From positions 1 to 64,000 of the forward strand of contig JBAJFG010000452.1 in the NCBI GenBank assembly GCA_037903475.1: a DNA stretch of 64,000 nucleotides. The letters are read 5' to 3'. A program made the position numbers and the translations under genes. This document shows, piece by piece, positions 35,558 through 47,000 of this stretch. Positions within the stretch are counted from its first letter, which is position 1, and every line of letters begins with the position of its first letter. The stretch is from Ancylostoma caninum. Lineage: Eukaryota; Nematoda; Chromadorea; Rhabditida; Ancylostomatidae. Under the pieces are notes generated by a model, which was given only the letters and a program-made list of their open reading frames with translations, searched no databases and had not been told where the DNA came from.

Positions 35558-36472
35558 TATATTAGTATGGCAACTAAGTTTTTGGGCTTGCTTCACAAAT
35601 TTTACTAATTTTTCGCGAATTGATTCTTGCCTTATTTCTACATCTTATGATAGCAGGCGGCACTGCACATGTTCCTCTAATTTCGGAGTGTCCTGCGCTG
35701 TATTCCTCTCATTAGAATTATTTCCACAGTGCGATTAGTAGGTGGCGCACTGTTGTGGAACTTGCCAGAGTAAATTTCTAACGTTTTTATGTTAGCCATC
35801 CTTTTTGCAGCAAAGAGTAATGAATTCAGAGTAGTGGCTTATAGGCTCCCATTAAAGAAAAAGTCAGTTTTACTGCTCAGAATTAGCTAGAAGAAGCTCT
35901 ATGATAGAGAAATTGACTTCGGAGACAGCCTCTGCCTAGGAAGGCAAACGACGACATTGTGAGCCGATTTGCTCGAGCATTTGAGAGGACATCTGCTATA
36001 TTTTAGCAAAGTATAACTTCTCCACTTTCCGAAGAAAAAATCTCATAGGGAGCGCACCATGCAAAGCGACAAAAACGTAATCGAAGCTAAATGATAACCG
36101 CACATATGAAGACAGTTATGATTTAGCGCAAACTTTGACGAATCAATGAGGGATCAGGAAGTTCCCTCTAGATTTTCTGCTTAAGCAGATATTGTTTTAA
36201 CTTAGCAATACCGGCTCTGTTGACTAAATCACCAATTAGAAAGAAACAACTTGTAGAGTTTGTTAACCTCTAATCACGTCTCATACATTTCTATGAACTG
36301 GACCAGCTAAGAAGCCTGATCAGCGGACAGAGAGGCTCTCACAAAAGTGGGAAAGCACTGCACATTGAAATTATGCAGGCTTGGATGGCCATCTATCTTC
36401 GCGATCCTTTAAATAACTTTTAATAATTGCATATTGTCAATCCCAAGAACTTAGTTGCCATACTAATATATA
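35558..36472. mobile_element. Mariner-like relic
   Basis: TTAGTATGGCAACTAAGTT at about 35562 returns inverted at about 36448-36466, with CCCAAGAACTTAGTTGCC. Ends of this type belong to mariner elements. The interior of about 0.9 kb has no frame long enough to show a transposase, so it is decayed or internally deleted. Confidence 0.65.
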
Positions 36473-37328
36473 TTATCCTGTGAACTCCCCGATACTAACA
36501 GAAATGGGACCGCACAGACCCATTACCTGAAATGGAAGTCCGAGAATGTTTTTTATTAGTTTTTTTCCTAACGTCAAAAAAACTAGTAGCCCTGGAAAAA
36601 TCGATATCTAGGCCTCGCTTCGTCTTTTCCGCTCATCTACTCAACAATGAACGAAATGTGAGTGAATTTTTTTAACTAACTAAATGATTGTAGTGCAGTG
36701 TCTAACTAATAATGAAAATAAATAATGTGAAAATATTTTCGTCCATATATCTTGTCGAAATGTTAACTAGATAAAAGTCCACGTGGACGAGTACCAAAAA
36801 TAGATGGAAAACTCAAACTTTTTCTCCGTTTTCGAAGTGCACACATTTTTTCCCTAAGATGTGCACACGATAATTTTTTTTTGTCCGAGCCGTGATCCCC
36901 GAATTTATGTGTATAAATGAATTTCATACATACTATTTGGACTCGCTCGCTTTCGGTCGACTTAAAATTTTTCGGCACCATCAAAACATTACAACCTGGC
37001 CCATCTTGACCAATGCTCAGATGCCAGCCAGCGAAAGCCGAAAACGACTATTAATATTGCTACAGCAGACTTAGGAACAGTCGTGACTATAGTGCGCAGC
37101 AGGATTAGCGAAAGCGCTCAGGGGAATCGGGAATACCAAGTATCTAATTGTAAACATAATGCTCTATTCAGTGACCTTTTTTAAACTGCTACACACTATC
37201 AATGAAAAACTTTATTTAAAAAACAACAACAACAATTAATAGAGTGGTGTAAATGGGTGAAATAAATTGAAAACAAAATTCAACAATAAAGCAAATGAAC
37301 GTACAAAAACCTAACAAGTGTCCGTAGC

Positions 37329-37574
37329 TCACGAGGGCACTGCTACGCCTCTCTCAAAGAGCTCGAATCGGAGCTCCTCCATATCTGTCAACCCACTGAA
37401 GCACGCGCTGCCCAGCAGGCTCCTTTTAATGATGTCCGGTAAGGAGAACGGCAGTCTCCTCATGTCATCGAAGTTGGTAACCATAAGGTCAGCGAACTTC
37501 AGCTCGATGCCGTCGCGGTCCCCAATCCAACAGTCTTCACGCCACTGGTTGGGTAGTACCGCCCGCGTTAATAG
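37329..37574 (-). CDS. Possible terminal exon of an unrecognised gene
   Basis: An open frame of 81 residues ends with TGA at 37331-37329. Its composition looks protein-like: WREDCWIGDRDGIELKFADL, then FDDMRRLPFSLPDIIKRSLL and ELFERGVAVPS. It has no usable ATG at its start. A splice acceptor (ACCCAACCAG) just before WREDC would make it an internal-to-last exon. I do not recognise the family. It could be the last exon of the candidate starting at 39553, whose exon ending FKH is in the right phase, or a fragment of an old element. Confidence 0.35.
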   Translation of the reverse strand, partial: LLTRAVLPNQWREDCWIGDRDGIELKFADLMVTNFDDMRRLPFSLPDIIKRSLLGSACFSGLTDMEELRFELFERGVAVPS

Positions 37575-38453
37575 TCACCGTCCTCAGACGTGGCGAATGC
37601 TGAAATTAGTGGATGTAGGAAGAAAAAACACAGTAAAAATTTAATTCGACCAGCTAATATTTTTCGTAAATAAAACGCTGGCCATAAAAGTATTACTAAA
37701 GAAGAAAGACTACTAAAGAAAGAGTATTACTAACCTCGTGTTCGGCGAATAAATGTACCAACTGACTAATATTTCTCTTTTTTTCCAAGTTAAAAATTGA
37801 GGTAATTAGCAAGAGGGTGCCGAATGACACCACTATGCGTCATCAAAATGGACAGTCGCATTTTGCCGTTTCCTTGACTTCGCCTGCGCTCAGGTGAGCG
37901 AGAACTAGGTCCTCGACTGAGATGGGGTGGTAGGGAGGGTCTTAGTAAGTCTTTATTAACCCTAGATGATAGTGACGTCCTTGTAGAAGAGCGAGATAGG
38001 AATAACCAAAATGGGAGTTTGTATGCAGAATATAGGGGGCGGTACAATTGCTGTGAGTTTGCCACAGGAAGCCATTTGGTGGGTAAATCAAAGTCGGTGC
38101 CGCTCCCAATTAACACCTGAATGATACGGGCTCATGCCCTAATGACTTGAGAAAGTAGGGCACGCATAAGTATCTGTGGAAATAGCCTATGGATAATACA
38201 TGTCGTTGACAGAGTAAGATATGTCGTTGACACAAGAGCTAAAAGGATATACAATACCTTAGGTTGTTCACAACATTGAGAAATCGCCCACCTCAGACGG
38301 CCGAAGTCTTTGGCCAGCAAGAGGCTTTAGGGCGCAAGAAGACTTCATGGGTCGGAACCCTCTCGACATATCGACAGGGTGGATGACCGGAAAACAACGA
38401 ACAGGGTTTTTAAGCCCTGGACTAAGAGTACACAAGGCGGTTCAGCGGTTTAT

Positions 38454-39062
38454 TATCAGAGGTAGAGCGAGCATCCTATGCTCAGACAAAACTATGAGTG
38501 CCGTAGCACATGGCTCCACCCCTTAACGAGCATTTGGGATCGGGCGGGGCACCAGGCCGAGGAAGGGGTCCTCATTGCATGTATGAAGACACTCCCAGGG
38601 GGCGACACTTGAAAAACATCTCATTTATACAAAAACATATATTCAACGGAGACACATCAATAAATTATTTTTCGGAAGCTGCATGGCTGGATAGCGTCGG
38701 CGAGGCATTGGAAGTCGAATCGGGCTGCTATCATGTCATCAAGTCCTCGAGCGTTTGGCGGCGGCTTGTGGACGAGGCTTCGAACTGCACAGCAGCTGGT
38801 TGTAGTCGCTCCAACAACCGCCGCATCTCATCCGGCCCTCCTCTGCCTCGTGCTCAAGCTAGAGGCACTTCAAGCACAGCCTGAGTATCATAGCCTGAGC
38901 CGTCCTTGCGAAGGGGTCAGAGTTATCAGAGGTAGAGCGAGTATCCTACTGCTCAGACAAAACCATAAGTGCCGTAGCACATGGCCCTGCCCCTTAGTGA
39001 GCATTAGGGATCGGGCGGGGCACCAGGCCGAGGAAAGGGTCTCAATACCATGTAAGGACAGA
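38454..39062. repeat. Direct repeat of about 140 bp, two copies
   Basis: Copy 1 (about 38454-38600) and copy 2 (about 38926-39060) share ATCAGAGGTAGAGCGAG, GTGCCGTAGCACATGG and GGGCGGGGCACCAGGCCGAG, about 472 bp apart. Between them a GC-richer minus-strand stretch (38690-38870) holds open frames such as DEMRRLLERLQPAAVQFEAS, but with no clean exon. The arrangement could be a small LTR-like or tandemly duplicated unit. Confidence 0.6.
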
Positions 39063-39132
39063 GGCTCTCGTGATAAAAAAGAGAAAAGTTTCTTCGGTGG
39101 TAACAAAATCTTCAATTTTAATGAATCTAATC

Positions 39133-39553
39133 CTATTTTCTGTTTACATGTTTGAATTTCTCCGCTAGCATTTGCTCGGCTGAAACAGCCCACCTGGCCT
39201 CCAGCAGTTTTTCCGCGAACATCTCGTGTTCGTCCTTTCTCCTTCTCTTTTCATTCTCCGCACGCTCTTCCAAGCCTTCGGCCTCTCTTCTTAATTCCCG
39301 ACAGCTTGTGCTGAGAGCGTAGACCTCCAGCCCTTTATCATTCAGGCCGATTTCAGCCATCTCCAGGGCCAGTCTTGAACGGACCTCCACCGAATCCTTA
39401 CCACAAGCGGGGCTACCCGAAAAAGAAATTTCAATACAAACTCCAATTTTTAAGATACCACACAAATCGAACTAACTTAAAAAAAGAACTCAAGTCATAG
39501 CTCTTGCACCTCTCTATGTCCACCATATTCTGAGCATCAGTAACACCAGCCAT
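39133..39553 (-). CDS. Candidate small coiled-coil protein, family unknown
   Basis: A frame ending at 39133 encodes a charged helical segment: RLALEMAEIGLNDKGLEVYA, then RREAEGLEERAENEKRRRKD and EKLLEARWAVSAEQMLAEKF. Upstream, TTTCAG at about 39562 lies 8 nt before an ATG (39553, MAGVTDAQNMVDIE), which looks like a trans-spliced start. Joining it to the frame needs a weak donor (AG/GTGCAA at 39510/39509) and the acceptor at 39414-39413. The protein would be about 110 aa if it ends here. Alternatively it splices from GTAAAC at about 39143 to the 37.5-kb frame. Homology is not recognised. Confidence 0.35.
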
Positions 39554-39905
39554 TTCGATTTCTGAAATAAACAGAATAAATGTTTAACGTTATTGGACAA
39601 CCTTTTCTTACGTCATGAGAAAAGAGAGAAAACCAGAGAGAGGGAAGAGATAACAGACAAAAATGCTCTAAAAAAAGAGCAACCCGCTAAAACAGCCAAC
39701 GCAAACAAGAATGGCTGCTGCTCCCGGCATAAGGCTGATAGCCATAAAAACGTCGGGTCATCGTGCTCCGCCCCAATTAATTAGGAAGTAAGGAACCGCG
39801 CAGCGATGTAATAGCCTAGTAATAATTAGTCTTATATGTATATTCTCGACAGCGTGATCACCTTGATCCCGCCCTGCAAGAGTAACTTTGAAACGCCAAA
39901 GTCTC

Positions 39906-40120
39906 TCCGCCCCTTGCTGCCAGCCGTAGAGCATTCACTACCCTGGTACTCCTACCAGCCGTCTGCTCTTCATTTCGCTCTCAACGCTTTCTCCCAACCA
40001 ATCATCTACGACCCAATTTTGTGTAAAATTGAAACCACTCCTCTCCCCGCCCCTTGCTGCCAGCCTTTGAGCATTCACCACTGTGGTGCTCCCTCCGGCC
40101 GGTCGCTCAGCTCCACCCTC
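39906..40120. repeat. Tandem duplication of a 138-bp CT-rich segment
   Basis: CCCCTTGCTGCCAGCC followed by GAGCATTCAC occurs at about 39910 and again at about 40048, with similar downstream sequence (CTCAGCTCCACCCTCTTCC-like). It lies just 5' of the gypsy-like pol relic. No coding role is seen. Confidence 0.55.
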
Positions 40121-40186
40121 TTCCCTCGTCACAGCCTCCTCTCCTTCATCATGCACCGTTAAAATCACTGATGCATAGATCAGATT

Positions 40187-41605
40187 TTGTTGGACGCCTT
40201 GGCAAATACCGAATAACAAAGCATGCGTACGACATCAAAATTGAATATGTATCATGCAGGAAAACACATTGCGTTATATGATTTCCTTAGCCGATATCCC
40301 ACAGCAAACAAGAACTCAGTTCAACCTTGCTCGCTTCCGTTTGTCGAGGAAATTCAGAAAATCTTCAAAAGATTCAAAAGATCCAATCTGATTACCATGA
40401 TCTTATCAACTTCCTTAAAGGCAGCACTCACGGAAATTTTCACTTCTGAAATGAGCCGCTTACCATATAGCCGGCCGCTGGACAATCGTAACAGTAAGTT
40501 GAACACCTTGAATGGCCGCCTACCTGCGATGATACCGCCGTGGACATATCTGCTGCTCTGGACATTAGGGTTCCGTCGCGCCACCTAACGCCGTTGACAG
40601 GGTGTGCGCATGTGGTTCAGCGGGATGTTTATGAAATTCGTACCATTTGCAGGGTTCCGTGGCGGGACCCATCACGGAACACTCGTCCGCGCTGTGGACC
40701 CACATGAAATACCGCCGTCATTTTCTGTGTTTCTCGCGTGTTTCACGCATCTTCATCGTTGTCGATGAGTTCATTGTCTCTAAAAACCCCGATATACCGC
40801 GAAACCTTCAACACAAAAATTTCCGTGAGTGCTGCCTTTAAGGTCATCACCGACTCTCTACCCGCATATTGTTCAGACGCACGAGACCTGTGGCCTGACT
40901 TTCTTCAACGTGTCGTCCTTGCCTATCACACCAGCATTAACGATACTGCAGAATATAGCCCGTTCTTCATCGCGTACAGACACTACCCCCATCACTTGGT
41001 TGGATATCGTCCACCAAATTCCATCCAGATTGACTTTTGTCACAGAAAGCTTTGCTGATCAACTCACCGCTGCTTTACAAACGACAATCATGGATGTTGG
41101 AAACTAATTCGACAGAAAAACCGCGACATACAAGTCAGGTTATGACTATCAAAACAAAATTTATACAAAGGACATTTTCACTGGAGATCTTGTGCTTCTC
41201 CGTGATGACACCATTCGTCCCAAATTCACACTCCACTGGGAGGGCCTTTTCGTTGTCAAAAGTGTTAGTCGACCAAATGCTACTATAGCAAATTTAACTG
41301 ACCGTACATCAAACCAAATTGTGCACATGAATGAACTCAAAATTTATTCACCTCATTCCACATCGGCTAATGTTTCCACCCCGAATCAGACGAATAATAC
41401 ACAGTCGATTTCGGAAACAGAAGCTGAGGAACCGAATCTACGGCGTTCTCGCCGCCTTCAGTTAAAACAACAAACTTTCAGCTCATCACCACCAGCTCCA
41501 GCTCAGGAGAAGGTCATTATTCAGAAAAAAAAAACACGCAGTCTTTTTTCCTTCAGTAAACAACGTGGCGCCGTGGAAGCGTCGACGTCCCGAATACACC
41601 GTTAA
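40187..41605 (+). pseudogene. Decayed Ty3/gypsy-like pol fragment
   Basis: On the plus strand, 40210-40330 shows the end of a retroelement RNase H domain (HIALYDFLSRYP) with a frameshift. From 40842 on, the late integrase core appears (LAYHTSINDTAEYSPFFIAY). After another shift comes the integrase C-terminal domain (GDLVLLRDD, HWEGLFVVK) and a basic tail (RRSRRLQL) ending near 41605. The reverse transcriptase, protease, zinc finger and catalytic integrase centre are missing. At least two frameshifts and a stop make it non-functional. It is interrupted by the TTAA-flanked element at 40419-40837. No LTRs were identified. Confidence 0.85.
40419..40837. mobile_element. TTAA-flanked inverted-repeat element, copy A
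   Basis: AGGCAGCACTCACGGAAA at 40419 is repeated inverted at the right end (40837), with TTAA directly outside both ends (40415-40418 and 40838-40841). The 419-bp interior has no transposase. TTAA duplication is the hallmark of piggyBac-type insertion. A second member with the same ends lies at 62174-62948. Confidence 0.8.
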
Positions 41606-41624
41606 TACACTAGAATTATAGATA

Positions 41625-41893
41625 CAGTGAACGGCAATGGCGGTGGCCCATCTGCGGCCTCGAGAAAGACGCAGCGCAACGGCGCCGCGCGCGCCAGGAT
41701 CGGTGTCGTCTGCCGCCGGAATGCTATCTCTAGGCTCTTTTCTTCTCAATTTGGTCGAAGATTCTTGAAATCCGAAAAAAAGCTGATAGAAATAGCATAA
41801 CAGCAGCAGAAACATCGGTTAAGGCGCGCGCTGCGCGGTTGCGCGACGTCCTTCTCGAGGACGCGAATGGGCCAACGCCATTGACGTCCACTG
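41625..41893. mobile_element. TA-flanked MITE with GC-rich arms of about 70 bp
   Basis: CAGTGAACGGCAATGGCGGT at 41625 matches the inverted right end (GCCATTGACGTCCACTG, ending 41893). TA borders both ends. The arms are unusually GC-rich (CGCGCGC, CTCGAGAA) for this region. It has no coding frame and is probably moved by a Tc1/mariner transposase. Confidence 0.75.
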
Positions 41894-41940
41894 TATTTAT
41901 TATCGAGGGTCTGCACGCAGGCTCAGCACTAGTGAATACA

Positions 41941-43765
41941 TGAAGATCATAATGACGTCGTGGCGAGGGGGGACGGCTGGCGGAGGGTTTTGGTGGAGCT
42001 GGGCAGTCGGCCCACCGGCTGGCCGACCGCTCGGAGTTGGCGCAGGATTCCCTCTCTCCTTGTCGTCGCCACGCCCTAAATATAAAGAGTTAGAGCGGCG
42101 CAGAAGAAGCTACGGAATGCCCTATCTAAGAAAACATCTGCACGCCTAGTCATGGGAATTTGCCACCGTTTACACTTCAAGAATAGTTATCAACTCTCCT
42201 AGGTCAGTTTTAAGTTTCCATTATTTCCGCTGCGTAACAACAAGTACTTTTTGAGAAGGCAACTCAAAGAAATCCATCACAAAGCAGTTTCAAAAAATAA
42301 ACGCCCTCATATTGGACGAAAACCAGTGCGCGGTATTCAGTTCAGTATTTGATTGCTAATTTTTCACCCATGTGTATTTCATATACTGTGAATATAGAAA
42401 ATGCGGAGAAAAATTTTTTATATACTTGTTTATAAAAAGGAAACTAGCTATAAATCCAACTTAAAAAACATAAAATTATATACTTGTTTATTGAATTGCA
42501 ATATTTCCCATACCATGATGATTCTCTGCATGTTTATGTATACTATATAGCAGGATTGTTGTTTTCTACACTGTATCATTTCGCTGAAAAATACGGTGAT
42601 AGTAGCGCAATAAATTAGTTAATATTGGTAATGCCATCCTCACCAACACCAGTTCGCCTGAACTGACGGATTTTCTCCTATGATTTCGACACTCATCGCC
42701 AACCATCGGTAATCGATATATGTATATACACTGAAGCCGCTCCTCCATTCCTCAACTATGTACGTACGACAGAGATCTTCTTCCTTGTACTCCCAGCTCG
42801 AGGACGAGGACGAGCTCTCCCACCGCCTTGGGATAGATGAAGATCGTAATTGCTAGTAGCTATTGATCGAGCTCATCAGTTCACCGAATCCCATCCCTAG
42901 AAGTGCCTAAGCTTAGCCAACGCCTCGTGAAGAACGATTTCCCGCCGTTTACAACTTCCACTATTGCATCAACGTCAACCGCGAACATACAAGCTGATCC
43001 CGAGCGATCTCCTTTTGCTTCACACTTTATAGGTTTAATGCGGTGCGAGCGCATTCTGTAGGATCCTGAGAAAAGAATTTGCCGTGAAGTTCACGAAATG
43101 AGAGATGTTACTCGTTTTTGGGTCTTCAGTTCTGTTCACTCGGACTCCAGTTGAGAATTACACCCGTTCAAATCGGTCATGAGGCGCATGTGAGCAGGCC
43201 TTTACCACTAGAGTTTCCTGTGCGGTTCAGTCGATGATCACTCACCATTCCTCTACAGGCTCCGCTATTGCCACGATGCGGTCTCCTTTTCACTGCCGTC
43301 GTCAATTCTGTCGCCTGTCAATTCTGTCGCCTGTTCATTCCGGCTATCTTCAGTAGCAGACCAGTATGTACATAACTGTATGTCAATAAGAAGTACTTTG
43401 CGTGTGCAACTTGTAGGATATGCCCAGATGCGCCCCCGACACAGGTGAAACGCATGTGTTTACGGGGTCTCTTTTAAGAGAAGTACTTTTGTGTATACTA
43501 TCTTGTAGCTGTTTGGTTACTCAGTAAAACAAGCTCATTCGAACACAGTGAACGTTTGCAAGGCATCACTTTCCCGATATGTATATATCCCCATCTTTCC
43601 TAACGCCAAAGGAATTTTTTCCAATCCGAGATGAGCTTGCTATAATCGCTAGTTTTTGTGCCTCTTAAGCGAAAAATATGTCCAGCCACTCAACCCTATG
43701 TTTGAACTGAATTGAAAAACACCTTACACGAATCAAAACTAGTGAAACCAAGAACGTTAATAACA
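41941..43765. other. Intergenic DNA downstream of the PRC1 gene
   Basis: No supported gene. A minus-strand AATAAA at 43772-43767, about 265 nt after the PRC1-family stop codon, is a possible poly(A) signal for that gene. The rest is AT-rich with scattered short repeats. Confidence 0.5.
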
Positions 43766-44034
43766 GTTTATTAGTTAGTGAGCTTACATAGCTATAGTAT
43801 TTACAAAGCAGTGATAATAACAAGAACACTTTCTTACACCAATATAATTATACCAACCATGGAGAAAGCAAAGTTCGCCAAAGCTATCTTAAATTACTCT
43901 AAAGAAGGAAGAATACTGGAGATTCTTCAATATATCGTGAGGTCTTAAACATTATTTCTGAACGAGTATTGCAGTCGATTAGGCATGTCCGGGTTAAATA
44001 ATCACAACAACAAGTAAATTAAAGGAAAAGAAAA

Positions 44035-47000
44035 TCAATGTAGTTTATTTCTCAGGCGGAAGGGAGATCGCGTGAGTCGCGGAGTTTTCGTTATGGAGTG
44101 AGTTGATTTTCTTTTGCCGGAGCTTTTCACAATCGGAGAAGAATGTTTCGGTGACGAGTGCTTCGGACCTCCCTGAAAGATCTTACGAGAGCATTAATGC
44201 TTTTAATTTGTAGAAACAAAGGTACCAGAATATCTAGAAAAGGAAACTGCTATCCATGACAAACACATACCTTGATTCGCTTCGTTGGTGTAATCATGCT
44301 AGGTATCGATGAAACGGACGTTGAATTGAAACATGGACTAAGGGTGGAAAGAGAGTCGTAACGAAGGCGCTGAAAGATAAAAAAGTTTTGTGCAGGTTAC
44401 AAACACAGTGAAGATCACTAAGAACAAGATAATTGGATAAGAGAGATGAAATGCTGGAAAATCATCGGAAAATATAGGTGTATTTCACCAGGAACGAGGG
44501 TTAGAGAGGAACTAAAGAAAAAAATGTCAGCATGTTCTACTGGTTAGCCCATGAATTCGGTTTCTTTCCGGTCCAGCATAAAAAATATTCTTTTATTTAC
44601 AAACAACCTACTCTCTTCATTTAGGAACGAATCATCATAAAATGAAACTAAATATTACAATCGAATGCAATGCACAAATGTTTAAAAAATGAAACGTTCC
44701 CTGAAGAAAATGCTAACCTTACGAAGCGGCTCTAGCTTGGATGAGCTTACTGGTCTCTGTGGCAACTTTCCTCGAGAAGACTGCGGCGTTCTTAACGCAC
44801 TCGTAGATACCAAATTGCGCTGCATCTGCTGTAGAATTTAAATTTACCAAGAAATTTGAGCAAAGCTCATACCTCAAAAAATAGAAACTAGAGGAAGTGG
44901 GAAGAATGCAGTTTGTTACCCTCGTCTTGCGTTCGACCTCCTTGCTAGCGTTGTACTCATCGATTACCCATTTGACATAATCGGGAGGTGTAAAACCATC
45001 AACTCTGTAATGAATAAGTCTTAGCGTTTGATAGAAAGCAACAGGTAAAGACTTACCTTATGTCATCACCAGGGTGAGACTCACGATAGTTATCATAAGC
45101 AACAATCAGCGATTTCAGTAATTTTGGCAATGTGAATTCACTAAGAGTGCGCTCGATCTGAAATTTCAATGAGATTAATAAGCATTCAGGCGTAGGACCA
45201 CTCGTACAAATTGCGTGGAAGTGACCCCTTTGAAGCGAATCGCAACGATTTCGCGGCTCGTATGCACGGTTGTCGCGACCTGCTGCCGACAGCAAGGTGG
45301 ACGGACAGCGGCAACTATGCAAGAGGGATGCGAAGTATGCTACGACCCGATACCATAACCTCCACTGCTGTCGTTACATCATGACACAAACTAGCAACTC
45401 ATCGAAATTCTCAAATCAAAACAGTTTTTGGGATTCTCTTCAGCCGGGGAAGTTTCATGGATGGATGCAATAGGAAGCGTGATACTGCCAAGTCTGGGCT
45501 ATGGAGCGGTTACGAGCACGATCTCTGACTCCAGATATGGAGGACAGACTTGGCAATCAATGAATCGCATAACACCCATAACTTCGGTTTAGTTAGTCTA
45601 AGACTAATTTTGAAAAAAAAAAAACTCGACCGTTGCATGGATCTGACCATATTACTCAGCCACTATTTGTAAATTCGTTAGATAAGCTGGTGCAGTACGG
45701 TAACCTTCTCCAATTTACCACCATAACACATGTCCGAGAAATTCCCATAATTTTAGTGTCTTAACAAAAAAAAAAGCGAAAATGGAGATTATCCAGCAGT
45801 TCAAATACCAATAAATGCAACGCGAGCTGCTGATTATGCTATATCAAATATATAAGCTAATGAATTCGTTAACACGTTCATTAAGATGAAAAAAGACAAA
45901 GCAAACTCATAGTTCTACACTCTTACACAGCTTTCTCTGCCACAAGACTTATACAATGAGCCTACCTTCGCATCTAGGAATACGTTGTTTTCCCTTCCAC
46001 GATTTTGGAAGTACTCAGCGCTCTTTTTCTTTTCTTCAATCGCCATCTTCTCCGCCCATTTCGACTTCCATCTAATACATAATGGATAGTTCAGAAAGAA
46101 ACTTCATGTAAGAGATAAGCAAACAAAACAATGATAGCACAAACGTACTGTGTTAATATGTCGAACACTTCTTTTCTTGCTTCGTAAAGGCACTCTAGTC
46201 GAGAGATCTCTGTTGCCATGCGCTCGAAATCTTTCTCTGTATGTTTCTCTGTAAAAGAGAGTGATTTCCGAACAAACCCAGCATTTAATCAATCCAGATC
46301 TAACGGAAATTGAAGCACAAACGCACCTGGATCGTAGGAAGACGGAATCATTCGTTCAATATCAGCCACGTGACACAGCTCCCACAGCTCGGCCAAGCGA
46401 GTGTGCAATTCCATCCAGCGAAACTCTTTTTCTTGTACATGCTCAGAGTACATCTCAAGTAGCTAGAACGCATTGGCTCTTTGGATGTGAGGCTGAATTG
46501 AGACACTGAGTCCTTACCTGAGTATAACAGCTTTCGATAGAGTTCATCATAGCTTCAGACAGGCAAACATCATCCTTCGTAAAGTCCAGATTCAGAATGG
46601 TGTGTATATTTTGATCATCAGGGTCAACACTGCGTCCTTGAAAAGAGTATGTGCATACAATGTATTATAAAAGAAATGTCTGAGTAGATTGTTCTGTTGA
46701 AGAAAGAAAAAAGTCGCAGGCAGCTTCGATGATGGAGCCAGATCCGAACGAAAATTACGAGAATGAATCAAAGTCATCATGGAACGCTTCAAAACTTGAC
46801 AAAAAAGAAGCATAAGAAAAATCAAACTCCTAAGTCATCAAGGCTCAAAACAGCTTTGAAAATCAGACTATTGGAGTAGTTCGATTGCAGCGTCCAGGAA
46901 TAGTCAAAATAAACAAAACCAATACAATGAAAGATGGATGAAGCCTGATATTTGGCTGTAGCACATACAGGGTGTTCTTGCACACTATATTTAGTACTAC

